From: Actinoplanes sp. NBRC 103695
GTDB taxonomy: Bacteria > Actinomycetota > Actinomycetes > Mycobacteriales > Micromonosporaceae
NCBI RefSeq assembly: GCF_030269485.1
Contig: NZ_BSTL01000004.1
Span: 124,001-188,000, forward strand
Reading direction: 5' to 3'
DNA: 64,000 nt
A program made the position numbers and the translations under genes. The notes beneath the pieces were generated by a model. That model was given only the letters and a program-made list of their open reading frames with translations. It was not told the DNA's origin and searched no databases. This document shows positions 25,708 through 33,654 of the stretch, one piece after another; the first letter of the stretch is position 1; the number at the start of each line of letters is the position of its first letter.

Positions 25708-26874
25708 ATGACCGTGGAGCAGCGGGGCGAGACGCTGGGCGGCGGGGCCGAGGCGGACCGCAAGTGGGAGCTGTCCCTCGGGATCGTGACGGCCGGCGTG
25801 CTCGTGGCCACGTTCGCGGCGACCGAGCTGAGCCTCGCCAGGCGGCTGGGCGGTGTCGCGGCCATCGCGGCGATCGTCGTGATCTACGCGGTCAGGGGAC
25901 GGCGGCTCGTCACGCGTGAGGATCCGCGGGCGGCGTCCGTCTTCGCGGCCGTCGTGATCGTGGTGTTCGCGGCCGGCACCTACTCCGCGTCGATCGTCAG
26001 CTATCTGCTCTTCGCGGTCTGCCCGCTGATCTATCTGGTGCTGCCGGTCCGGCAGGCCGGCCTGGCCGTGGTGCTGGCCTGCCTCATGCCCGTGGTCTGC
26101 GCGTTCGCGCGGGACGGCTGGGACACGTCGATCGTCACCCGGCTCGGGCCGATCTTCCTGGTCTCGGCCGCCCTCGGGGTGTGGCTGGGCACCTGGATCA
26201 GCCGGATCATCGAGCAGAGCAAGGAACGTGCCGTTCTGATCGCCGAGCTTCAGGCCACCCGTGCCGAGGTGGCTCGGCTGTCGCACGAGACGGGCGTCGC
26301 GGCCGAGCGGGCACGTCTGGCCGGCGAGATCCATGACACGCTCGCCCAGGGGTTCACGAGCATCATCACGTTGGTGCAGGCGGCCGATCCGGCGCTGGCG
26401 AACGAGCGCCTCGCTCTGGCCGTACGCACCGCTCGTGAGAACTTGGACGAGTCCCGTGCGCTGATCGCCGCCCTCGGGCCGTCCGCGCTGGCGGACGCCT
26501 CGCTCGCTGAGGCGGTCCGGCGGCAGGCCGCGTCCTTCACCGAGGCGACCGGTGTGCCGGCCGTCGCGCGGGTGACCGGTGAGCCCCGGGTCCTGCCCAC
26601 CGCCGTCGAGGTGGTGTTGCTCCGGGCGGCGCAGGAGGCGCTCACGAACATTCGCCGGCACGCCGAGGCCCGCGAGGTGGATGTGCTGCTCGCCTATCGG
26701 GACGAGTCGGTCCGGCTGGTGGTGCGCGACGATGGGCGGGGCTTCGACCCGGAGGCGGCGCACGGTTTCGGGTTGTCGGCGATGCGGGCGCGGGCCGAGC
26801 AGGTGCGGGGGTCGCTGCTGGTGCGGAGCGACCCCGAGACGGGTACGACCATCGAGCTGGAGGTACCGGCATGA
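25708..26874 (+). CDS. NarL-type sensor histidine kinase
   Basis: A 388-residue membrane kinase with about five helices in its first 175 residues and no large extracellular domain. The dimerisation/phosphoacceptor helix AERARLAGEIHDTLAQGFTSIITL carries the conserved His (HisKA_3). The ATPase part has LRAAQEALTNIRRHAEAREVDV (N box) and DDGRGFDP (G1). ATG 25708 is preferred over an upstream GTG that falls in the GGGAGG ribosome site. It overlaps the response regulator as ATGA. Position after two ABC-2 exporters suggests control of efflux or envelope stress. Confidence 0.9.
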   Translation: MTVEQRGETLGGGAEADRKWELSLGIVTAGVLVATFAATELSLARRLGGVAAIAAIVVIYAVRGRRLVTREDPRAASVFAAVVIVVFAAGTYSASIVSYLLFAVCPLIYLVLPVRQAGLAVVLACLMPVVCAFARDGWDTSIVTRLGPIFLVSAALGVWLGTWISRIIEQSKERAVLIAELQATRAEVARLSHETGVAAERARLAGEIHDTLAQGFTSIITLVQAADPALANERLALAVRTARENLDESRALIAALGPSALADASLAEAVRRQAASFTEATGVPAVARVTGEPRVLPTAVEVVLLRAAQEALTNIRRHAEAREVDVLLAYRDESVRLVVRDDGRGFDPEAAHGFGLSAMRARAEQVRGSLLVRSDPETGTTIELEVPA

Positions 26875-27509
26875 GCGAGCGACGCGAGTTCATGATCAGG
26901 ATCCTGCTGGTCGACGACCATCCCGTGGTCCGGCACGGGCTGCGCGGCATGCTCGACGCCGAGCCCGACCTGACCGTGGTGGGCGAGGCGTCCTCCGGCG
27001 ACGCGGGCGTGGCGCTGGCGGTCGAGCTCGGGCCGGACATCGTGCTGATGGACCTGCGCATGCCGGACGGCGACGGGGTCGACGCGACCGGCCGCATCCT
27101 GGCGCGCATGCCGAAGGCCCGGGTGGTGGTGCTGACCACCTACGAGACGGACCGGGACATCCTGCGCGCGATCGAGGCGGGCGCCTGCGGCTACCTGCTG
27201 AAAGACGCGTCCCCGGCCGAGCTGGCGGATGCCGTGCGGGCGGCGTACCGCGGGGAGACCGTGCTCGCGCCCAGCGTGGCCTCGACGCTGGTCCGGCAGG
27301 TCCGCAAGCCGGCGCCGCCGGCGCTGTCGGCGCGCGAGGCGGAGGTGTTGCGGCTGGTCGCGCTGGGCCGGACGAACGCCGACATCGGCCGGGAGCTGTT
27401 CATCTCGGAGGCGACGGTGAAGACGCACCTGCTGCGGGTCTTCAGCAAGCTGGACGTCGCGGACCGGACCGCCGCGGTGACCACGGCGATGTCCCACGGG
27501 CTCCTCTGA
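26871..27509 (+). CDS. LuxR/NarL-type response regulator
   Basis: A 212-residue regulator. The receiver domain (about 8-125) has the acidic pair LLVDDHPVV, the phosphoacceptor Asp in DIVLMDLRMPD, a Thr in VVLTTYE and the Lys in YLLKDASP. The C-terminal LuxR helix-turn-helix is LSAREAEVLRLVALGRTNADIGRELFISEATVKTHLLRVFSKL. ATG 26871 overlaps the kinase stop; ATG 26892 is an alternative closer to the domain edge. Partner of the upstream kinase. Confidence 0.93.
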   Translation: MSERREFMIRILLVDDHPVVRHGLRGMLDAEPDLTVVGEASSGDAGVALAVELGPDIVLMDLRMPDGDGVDATGRILARMPKARVVVLTTYETDRDILRAIEAGACGYLLKDASPAELADAVRAAYRGETVLAPSVASTLVRQVRKPAPPALSAREAEVLRLVALGRTNADIGRELFISEATVKTHLLRVFSKLDVADRTAAVTTAMSHGLL

Positions 27510-27526
27510 AAGCCACAGCACCCACT

Positions 27527-27756
27527 CAGGGAGGGCACGAGTCGGGCCAGGCCACCTCCGGGGGTCGTGACAAGCCGCTGACGAACGGCCTGCCCAAGGC
27601 GGCCGAGGTGGCGTGGCTGGCCGAGCTGGTCGACGGGCGCGGCGCGTGCCACCACCAGGACGGCACCGTACGCCTGATCAGAAGCAGCCTGGCCCTCTTC
27701 GCCGCCGACGTCGACGCCCATCTGACCGGCCGCTGCCTCGCGAACGGAGCCCCGCG
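27527..27756 (+). pseudogene. Remnant of a NuoF-like (SLBB/NADH-binding) protein C-terminus
   Basis: In one frame the segment reads LTNGLPKAAEV...LVDGRGACHHQDGTVRL...HLTGRC. This resembles the C-terminus of actinobacterial NuoF-like oxidoreductases that precede a small ferredoxin. The upstream parts (FMN and NADH binding, SLBB, Fe-S Cys cluster) are missing, no start codon or ribosome site is placed for it, and the normal spacing between NGLP and GRGACHH looks shortened. It begins about 18 bp after the response-regulator stop. I call it a decayed remnant; the family call rests on remembered consensus and needs a search. Confidence 0.6.
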
Positions 27757-27966
27757 ACGACCCCGCGCCTGCACATCGACTGGACCGCCTGCGACGGCCG
27801 GGGGCTCTGTGCCGAGCTGCTGCCCGAGCTGCTGGTCGAGGACGACTGGGGCTTCCCGGGAGCGCGGGACGGCGCCCGGGAGCCGGTCGGGCCCCGCGCC
27901 CTCGAGCCGATGGCCGAGCGGGCCGTCCGCAGGTGCCCGGCGCCGGCGCTGCGACTTCTATCCTGA
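27757..27966 (+). pseudogene. Ferredoxin-like remnant lacking a normal start
   Basis: The 69-codon frame reads RLHIDWTACDGRGLCAELLPELL, then DDWGFPGARDG and AVRRCPAPALRLL, matching small actinobacterial ferredoxins of the CxxxxxC...C single-cluster kind. Only three Cys are present (CDGRGLC plus RRCP). The codon where ATG or GTG is expected is ACG (27757); the nearest in-frame GTG at 27613 would add 48 residues of shadow sequence. It lies directly behind the NuoF-like remnant in the normal gene order. It could be translated inefficiently, but loss of function is more likely. Confidence 0.6.
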
Positions 27967-28346
27967 TCGATATCCGCCGACCCCTCGATCGCACCGTCCA
28001 TTGTCCAGTGGAACTGGTCACGATTCATCGACGGATGCCTCTGTGCCTCTCGGGTGCGACCTGCCTCCTGTGTTAACGTTCGATGCCCCCGCATTCGCAC
28101 CGGATGAAATGAATCTTGTGGGCCGTGATCGCTCAATCACGGTCTTACGGGTCCTATTGTCCGATGTAGAGCCGGGTCGATCGAATTGCGCCCGGATGTC
28201 GTCCCTGACTCCCGGCGAAAGAAGTGGTGACGCGGGTCGGGAGAGGGGTCGGTAATCTCCGGAACCTCATCCGATGTTCACCGCAATGGCGGAGCGGGGA
28301 TCGCAATGCCTCGTGGGCGTGGGGACTCACTCGAAACAGGGGCGTC
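27967..28346. other. Long non-coding leader before the exopolysaccharide cluster
   Basis: This 380-bp stretch is clearly richer in A and T than its surroundings and has no supported gene. It contains an inverted repeat (28123-28142) and several TCGATC/GATCGATAT words. It probably holds the promoter and regulatory region of the exopolysaccharide cluster, but no convincing -35/-10 pair could be fixed by eye. Confidence 0.6.
28123..28142. promoter_or_regulatory. Inverted repeat in the exopolysaccharide leader
   Basis: Perfect 7-bp arms CCGTGAT and ATCACGG separated by six bases, about 205 bp before the sugar-transferase start. It resembles a dimeric regulator site (CRP-like spacing), but there is no direct evidence of binding. 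Confidence 0.45.
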
Positions 28347-29864
28347 GTGACGACGACGGACATGACGGCGGACGACGCCGACACGGGATCGATACCGACT
28401 ACGACTTCGTATTTCGGCGTCACCGAGCAGAACCTCGGGGACACCGCCGGACGCCGGCTCGCCGACCGCTGGGTGTGGGAGGCGCGCTACATCAAGTGGC
28501 TGTTCGTGGTGGACTTCGGCGCCACGCTCGCCGCGACCCTGGTGGCCTACGTGCTGCGGTTCCAGGGCGCCGCGTACGCGACGTGGTATCTCGTGTTCTC
28601 CGCGTTGCTCCCGCCGGTCTGGCTGGGCCTGCTCGCCATGACCCACGCGTACGAGAGACGCCTGCTCTTCGTCGGGACCGACGAGTACCAGCGGGTGATC
28701 CGGGCGGGCGCCCGCCTCACCGTCGGCCTGGCCCTGGCCTCCTACGTGCTGAGGGCCGAGCTGGCCCGCGGCTACGTCCTGCTGGTGCTGGTGCTGACCA
28801 CGAGCCTGTGCCTGCTGGGCCGGTGGCTGCTGCGGCAGAGCCTGCACCGGGACCGGGCGAACGGCCGCGCCATGCACCGCGTGCTGGTGCTCGGGCACGC
28901 CGGCACGGTCGCCGAGATGACCCGCCAGCTGCACCGCCGCTACCACCACGGCTTCCAGGTGATCGGCGCCTGCCTGCCGGCCAACCAGCTGGACGGCGCC
29001 GCGAGCGTGGTGGACGTGCCGGTGTTCGGCGCGCTGGCCGCGGCGGCGAACTCCGCGGCGGCGGCCGGCGCCGACACCGTGATGGTGCTGACCTGCCCGG
29101 AGCTGGACGGCCCGATGCTGCGGCGGCTGGCCTGGGAGCTGGAACGCGACGACATCGACCTGATCGTGGCGTCGTCACTTGTGGACACCGCGGGTGACCG
29201 GATCACGGTGCGGCCGGTCGACGGCCTGCCGATGATGCACGTCGAGCACCCGCGGCTGATCGGCGGCCGGCGGCTCATCAAGGGCGTCTTCGACGTGACC
29301 GGCGCCGCGTTCCTGCTGGTCCTGTTCGCGCCGCTGTTCCTGGCCATCGCGGCCTGGATCAGGCTGGACACGGGCGGCCCGGTGTTCTTCCGGCAGACCC
29401 GGGTGGGCCGCGACGGCGAGTCGTTCCGGATGGTCAAGTTCCGCACCATGCACGTCGACGCGGAGCAGCGCCGGGAGACGCTGGACGCGAGCAACGACGT
29501 CGCCGGTGTGCTGTTCAAGATGCGGCAGGACCCGCGGGTGACCCGGTCGGGCCGGGTGCTGCGGCGGCATTCGCTGGACGAGCTGCCCCAGCTGATCAAC
29601 GTGCTGCTGGGGGAGATGTCGCTGGTCGGGCCGCGGCCGCCGTTGCACGCCGAGGTGGAGCGCTACCCGGAGGACATGCGCCGGAGGCTGGTGGTGAAGC
29701 CCGGCATGACCGGGCTGTGGCAGGTGAGCGGCCGGTCGGACCTGTCCTGGGAGGACTCGATCCGGCTGGACCTGCGGTACGTGGAGAACTGGTCGCTGAC
29801 CGTCGACCTGGTGATCCTGATGCGTACCGCGATGGTCGTCATGCGCGGCCGGGGGGCGTACTAG
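28347..29864 (+). CDS. Exopolysaccharide polyprenyl glycosylphosphotransferase
   Basis: A 505-residue initiating enzyme that transfers a sugar phosphate to undecaprenyl phosphate at the membrane. The N-terminal half has four predicted helices and a CoA-binding-like Rossmann region (HRVLVLGHAGTVAEMTRQL). The C-terminal bacterial sugar-transferase domain shows a membrane hairpin (IKGVFDVTGAAFLLVLFAPLFL), GGPVFFRQTRVGRDGESF, MVKFRTMH, RHSLDELPQLINVL and SLVGPRPPL. GTG 28347 follows AGGGG. First gene of the exopolysaccharide cluster. Confidence 0.92.
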   Translation: MTTTDMTADDADTGSIPTTTSYFGVTEQNLGDTAGRRLADRWVWEARYIKWLFVVDFGATLAATLVAYVLRFQGAAYATWYLVFSALLPPVWLGLLAMTHAYERRLLFVGTDEYQRVIRAGARLTVGLALASYVLRAELARGYVLLVLVLTTSLCLLGRWLLRQSLHRDRANGRAMHRVLVLGHAGTVAEMTRQLHRRYHHGFQVIGACLPANQLDGAASVVDVPVFGALAAAANSAAAAGADTVMVLTCPELDGPMLRRLAWELERDDIDLIVASSLVDTAGDRITVRPVDGLPMMHVEHPRLIGGRRLIKGVFDVTGAAFLLVLFAPLFLAIAAWIRLDTGGPVFFRQTRVGRDGESFRMVKFRTMHVDAEQRRETLDASNDVAGVLFKMRQDPRVTRSGRVLRRHSLDELPQLINVLLGEMSLVGPRPPLHAEVERYPEDMRRRLVVKPGMTGLWQVSGRSDLSWEDSIRLDLRYVENWSLTVDLVILMRTAMVVMRGRGAY

Positions 29865-29908
29865 GAGGAGCGCGGGGGCGTATCGAGCGGTCACGGCAGG
29901 CCGCGGGA

Positions 29909-30745
29909 ATGGGACAGGGGCACGTGGTAACGCTCTATGTGATCGCCGCGTTCGCGGTGATCGTGCCGGTGGTGTTCGGACCACTGCTGGCGTACGGGCC
30001 CGGGCGGCGGCTCGCCCGGAGCACGACGGCGAGACGGGTACGCGCGGCGACGGCCGGCCTGGTGTCGGCGTTCGGCCGGCCCGGTGCCGCGCTCACGGTG
30101 CTGCTGGCCTGGTCGGCGGCGATCGTGGCCGTCTTCTGGCCGCTCGGCGAGCTGGCGCACAGCCTGGAGCACGCGGTCGACTGGCCGGTGCTGAGCTGGG
30201 TGGCGACCCGCCGCAGCCCGGGCTTCGAGGACGTCAACTGGTTCTACACCGCGCTGGGCGACCGCTACCCGCTGAAGTGGGTGACCGTCGCAGGCGCGGT
30301 GATCTTCGCGGTGCTGTGGCGGCGCCGGTTCTGGATCCCGCTGCTGGCGATCCCCGCCCAGTTCGTCCTGGAGCAGTACGTGCAGGCGGTCATCTCCGGG
30401 ATGGTCGACCGCGGCCACCCGCCGACCGGGCTGGGCACGTACCCGTCCGGCGGCATCGCCCGGATCGTCATGGTGTTCGGCACGTTGGCGTTGTTCGTCG
30501 CGCTCACCTGGCGGCTGGACAAGAAAGTCCACGTCGCCCTGGGCACGTTCGTCCTGCTGCTCGCCACCTACGAGGGCTATTCCCGCATCTACGTGCAGAA
30601 GCACTGGCTGACCGACGTGATCAGCGGCCTGATGTTCGGCCCGGCCCTGTTCGCCGGCTTCGCCCTGGCCGTCTGCGTGCTGGCCGGGCCGCGCGAGGGC
30701 GCCGCGAAACCCCGGGACGCCCGAATCCTGGAGCCGGCGACATGA
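29909..30745 (+). CDS. PAP2-superfamily membrane phosphatase with altered motif
   Basis: A 278-residue membrane protein with six or so helices. PAP2 motif 3 is clear as YSRIYVQKHWLTDVISG (SR-x5-H-x3-D). Motif 2 reads TYPSGGIARI, where the family's PSGH histidine is Gly, and motif 1 is only loosely matched by MVDRGHPPTG. It could recycle undecaprenyl pyrophosphate for the cluster, but the missing His makes reduced or different activity possible. Start uncertain: ATG 29909 or GTG 29924 (just after ACAGGGG). It overlaps the next gene as ATGA. Confidence 0.8.
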   Translation: MGQGHVVTLYVIAAFAVIVPVVFGPLLAYGPGRRLARSTTARRVRAATAGLVSAFGRPGAALTVLLAWSAAIVAVFWPLGELAHSLEHAVDWPVLSWVATRRSPGFEDVNWFYTALGDRYPLKWVTVAGAVIFAVLWRRRFWIPLLAIPAQFVLEQYVQAVISGMVDRGHPPTGLGTYPSGGIARIVMVFGTLALFVALTWRLDKKVHVALGTFVLLLATYEGYSRIYVQKHWLTDVISGLMFGPALFAGFALAVCVLAGPREGAAKPRDARILEPAT

Positions 30746-31683
30746 CCGCGCTCCTGGTCGCCTCCACCGGCGGTCACCTGGCCGAGCTGCACGACCTGGT
30801 GCCGCGGCTGGACGTGCCGGACCGGCGCTGGGTGACGTTCGACAGCCCGCAGAGCCGGTCGCTGCTGGAGGGGGAGGACGTGGTGCACGTACGCCCGACG
30901 ACCACCCGCGACCTGCCCGGCGCGCTGCGGACCATGGTGGTGGCCCGCCGGCTGCTGGGCAGCGGCCGGTACGACGAGGTGGTCAGCACCGGGGCGAGCA
31001 TCGCGCTGTCGTTCTTCCTGCCGGCGGTCGCCACGGGCGTGCGCTGCACGTACATCGAGAGCGCGACCCGCACCGAGGGCCCGTCCCTGACCGGCCGGCT
31101 GGCGGCGCGGCTGCCGGGGACCAGGCTGTTCACCCAGCACCGCTCGTGGGCGAGCGGGACGTGGCACTACGGTGGGTCCATCTTCGACAGCTTCGACGCG
31201 GAGCCGGCGCGGGCGCGACACCAGGTCCGCAAGGTCGTGGTCACCCTGGGCACCCACCCCCGGTACGCCTTCCCGCGGCTGCTGAACCGGCTGGTCGACA
31301 TCCTGCCGCCCGGCCTGGACGTGTTGTGGCAGGTCGGCGCGACCCGGATCGACCGGATGCCGGACGGCGCCCGCGCGCAGGTGCCGCCGGCCGAGATGCG
31401 CGGGGCGATGCGCGAGGCCGACGTGGTGATCTCGCACGCCGGGGTGGGTTCCGCGCTGGCGGCGATGCAGGCCGGGCGGCGTGCGCTCTACGTGCCGCGG
31501 CGCCGGGCGTACGGCGAGCACGTCGACGACCACCAGGTCGCCATCGCCCACGAGCTGGAGAAACGCGACCTGGTCGTGGCCCGCGAGGCCGACGAGGTCA
31601 CGTTCGACGACGTGGAGACCGCTGCCTCCTGGTCGGTGCGGAGCAGCCCGGACGTCACCCCTTTCCGTATCGAGAAACTGTAG
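30742..31683 (+). CDS. Glycosyltransferase, fused Alg14/Alg13 (PssD/PssE) type
   Basis: A 313-residue GT-B enzyme. The N-terminal half resembles Alg14/PssD (LLVASTGGHLAELHDLVPRL, YDEVVSTGASIALSFFLPA). The C-terminal half resembles Alg13/PssE/GT28 (KVVVTLGTHPRYAFPRLLNRL, EADVVISHAGVGSALAAMQAGRRALYVPRR, with GEHVDDHQ). In many organisms these are two subunits; here they are one chain. It likely adds the second sugar to the lipid-linked intermediate on the cytoplasmic face. ATG 30742 overlaps the PAP2 stop. Confidence 0.87.
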   Translation: MTALLVASTGGHLAELHDLVPRLDVPDRRWVTFDSPQSRSLLEGEDVVHVRPTTTRDLPGALRTMVVARRLLGSGRYDEVVSTGASIALSFFLPAVATGVRCTYIESATRTEGPSLTGRLAARLPGTRLFTQHRSWASGTWHYGGSIFDSFDAEPARARHQVRKVVVTLGTHPRYAFPRLLNRLVDILPPGLDVLWQVGATRIDRMPDGARAQVPPAEMRGAMREADVVISHAGVGSALAAMQAGRRALYVPRRRAYGEHVDDHQVAIAHELEKRDLVVAREADEVTFDDVETAASWSVRSSPDVTPFRIEKL

Positions 31684-31691
31684 GAGGGCAA

Positions 31692-33614
31692 GTGTCACTT
31701 CTCCGTCGGCTCCTGGTGCCGGCCGCCGTCACCTCTCTGGTGGTCGGCCTGGCCGCCGCCCCGGCCAGCGCGGTCTACGTGCCGCCTCCGGTCGCGGCGA
31801 CCATCGTCTCGGCGAACCCGGTCGACTGGACGCCGCACTTCCAGAACGGTGACGTGCGGGCGTTCGCGCAGATCGGCAACACGGTCTACGCCGGCGGGTC
31901 GTTCACCGGGGTGAAGGCGCCCGGCGCCACCGCCTGGACGACGGTGAGCCGGCTGGTCGCCTACGACGCGAGCACCGGCGCCCTGCGGACCGGGTTCACC
32001 CCGACGTTCGACAATCATGTGCAGACGCTGGCGGTCAGCCCGGACGGCAAGCTCATCGTGGGCGGCAACTTCGGCACGGTGAACGGCGTGGCCCGCAAGA
32101 ACCTGGTGGAGATCGATCCGGCCACCGGCGCCACGATCACCGGCTGGATCGGCCGGGCCGACGGCGGCGTGGTCCGGCGCGCGATCGTGCACGGCAACCA
32201 GCTCTACATCGCGGGCGCCTTCCACTGGGTGAACGGGACCGAACATTCGCTGCTGGCCCGGTTGAACGCGACGACCGGGGCGATCGACGGCGGCTTCCAG
32301 GTGGACGCGAGCGGCGCCCGGCCGTACCCGAACTCCACCGAACTGGTCTGGGCCCTGGCCGTGTCGCCGGACGGCGACACGGTGGTCGCGACCGGGAACT
32401 TCACTTCTGTCAACGGCGCGAGCCGCAACCAGGTGGTGATGATCGACGTGAGCGGCGTGCCCGCGGTCGCGGATTGGAGCACCGACCAGTACGTGCCGGC
32501 CTGCGCCTCGGCCGCGTTCCCGTTCTACGCCCGGGACGTGGACTTCTCCGACGACGGCGGCTACTTCGTGATCGCGGCGGACGGCGGCTACGGCGCCACC
32601 GGCTACTGCGACGCGATCGCCCGCTTCGAGACGTCGCACCGCGGCGCGGTGACCGCCACCTGGGTGGACTCGACCGGCGCCGACTCGGTGACGTCGATCG
32701 AGGCGGCCGACGGCCTGGTCTACGTCGGCGGCCACTTCCGCTGGCTGAGCAACGCGAACGGCCGGGACAGCAAGGGCGCGGGCGGCATCGACCGGTACGG
32801 TTTCGGCGCGCTGGACCCGAACAACGGCCTGCCGGTGGCGTGGAACCCGGGCCGCTCGCCCGGCGACGCGCTGCCGCCGGGCGGCACCGACTGGGGCCCG
32901 ATCGTCTGGGAGCTGTGGAAGGGCCCGGGCGGACTCTTCGTCGGGCAGGACTCGGACGGCGTGGCGCTGGAGTACCACGGCCGGCAGGCGCTCTTCCCGA
33001 CGACCGGCGGGCGCACCATCGGGGTGCAGGACGCGCCGTCGGCGACCAGCGGCTATCTCTACCGCGGCCCGGGCACGACCGCCTTCACCAAGACCCCGTT
33101 CAACGGCACCACGCTGGGCGCCACGACGGGCAGCACGCAGACCCAGCTGAACGGGGCGAAGGCCGGCTTCTCGCTGGGCAACAAGGTCTACTACAGCACC
33201 ACCGCCGGCAAGATCAACGCCTCGGTCTTCAGCGGCGGCGCCGGTGGCACGCCGTGGGAGGCCAGCGGGTTCAACTCGTGGTTCAACGCGGCCGAGCTGA
33301 CCGGCGCCTTCTACCTGAACGGCCGGATGTACATGACCGTCTCCGGCTACGACGGGCTCTGGTACCGCTACTTCGAACCGGACGGCTCGATCCTCGGCTG
33401 CACGCTGTTCCAGCTGCCGACCAGCGGCGTCGACTGGTCGACCGTACGCGGTCTGGCCTGGGTGAACGGCAAGCTCGTCTTCGGTTCCACGAGTGGCGCG
33501 CTCAAGTCGGTGGCGTTCAACCCGGGCGCGGCCACCGCGGTGGTGGGTTCGTCGGCGACGACACTCGCGACGTCCGGCTGGACCTATCCGACGCTGTTCT
33601 TCGCCACCAGCTAG
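31692..33614 (+). CDS. Secreted beta-propeller-like protein within polysaccharide cluster
   Basis: A 640-residue secreted protein. The signal peptide MSLLRRLLVPAAVTSLVVGL ends at APASA. The body carries repeated blade-like motifs with the YxGGxF pattern: VYAGGSFTGV, LIVGGNFGTVNG, LYIAGAFHWVNG, VVATGNFTSVNG and VYVGGHFRWL, as in delta-60/DUF5122 beta-propeller proteins. No catalytic site is evident. GTG 31692 follows AGGAGGGC nine bases after the glycosyltransferase stop. Its place inside a polysaccharide operon suggests it binds or organises the exported polymer; that is inference. Confidence 0.8.
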   Translation: MSLLRRLLVPAAVTSLVVGLAAAPASAVYVPPPVAATIVSANPVDWTPHFQNGDVRAFAQIGNTVYAGGSFTGVKAPGATAWTTVSRLVAYDASTGALRTGFTPTFDNHVQTLAVSPDGKLIVGGNFGTVNGVARKNLVEIDPATGATITGWIGRADGGVVRRAIVHGNQLYIAGAFHWVNGTEHSLLARLNATTGAIDGGFQVDASGARPYPNSTELVWALAVSPDGDTVVATGNFTSVNGASRNQVVMIDVSGVPAVADWSTDQYVPACASAAFPFYARDVDFSDDGGYFVIAADGGYGATGYCDAIARFETSHRGAVTATWVDSTGADSVTSIEAADGLVYVGGHFRWLSNANGRDSKGAGGIDRYGFGALDPNNGLPVAWNPGRSPGDALPPGGTDWGPIVWELWKGPGGLFVGQDSDGVALEYHGRQALFPTTGGRTIGVQDAPSATSGYLYRGPGTTAFTKTPFNGTTLGATTGSTQTQLNGAKAGFSLGNKVYYSTTAGKINASVFSGGAGGTPWEASGFNSWFNAAELTGAFYLNGRMYMTVSGYDGLWYRYFEPDGSILGCTLFQLPTSGVDWSTVRGLAWVNGKLVFGSTSGALKSVAFNPGAATAVVGSSATTLATSGWTYPTLFFATS

Positions 33615-33654
33615 TAACGCACCAGAGCGCGGCACAACGCAGGGGAGTCATTTC

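Noticed and set aside
24589..26763. A 724-codon minus-strand frame with repeated CLPIGS-like words
   Set aside because: It is antisense to the exporter permease and histidine kinase. The repeated words are only the translation of the 45-bp repeat on the other strand.
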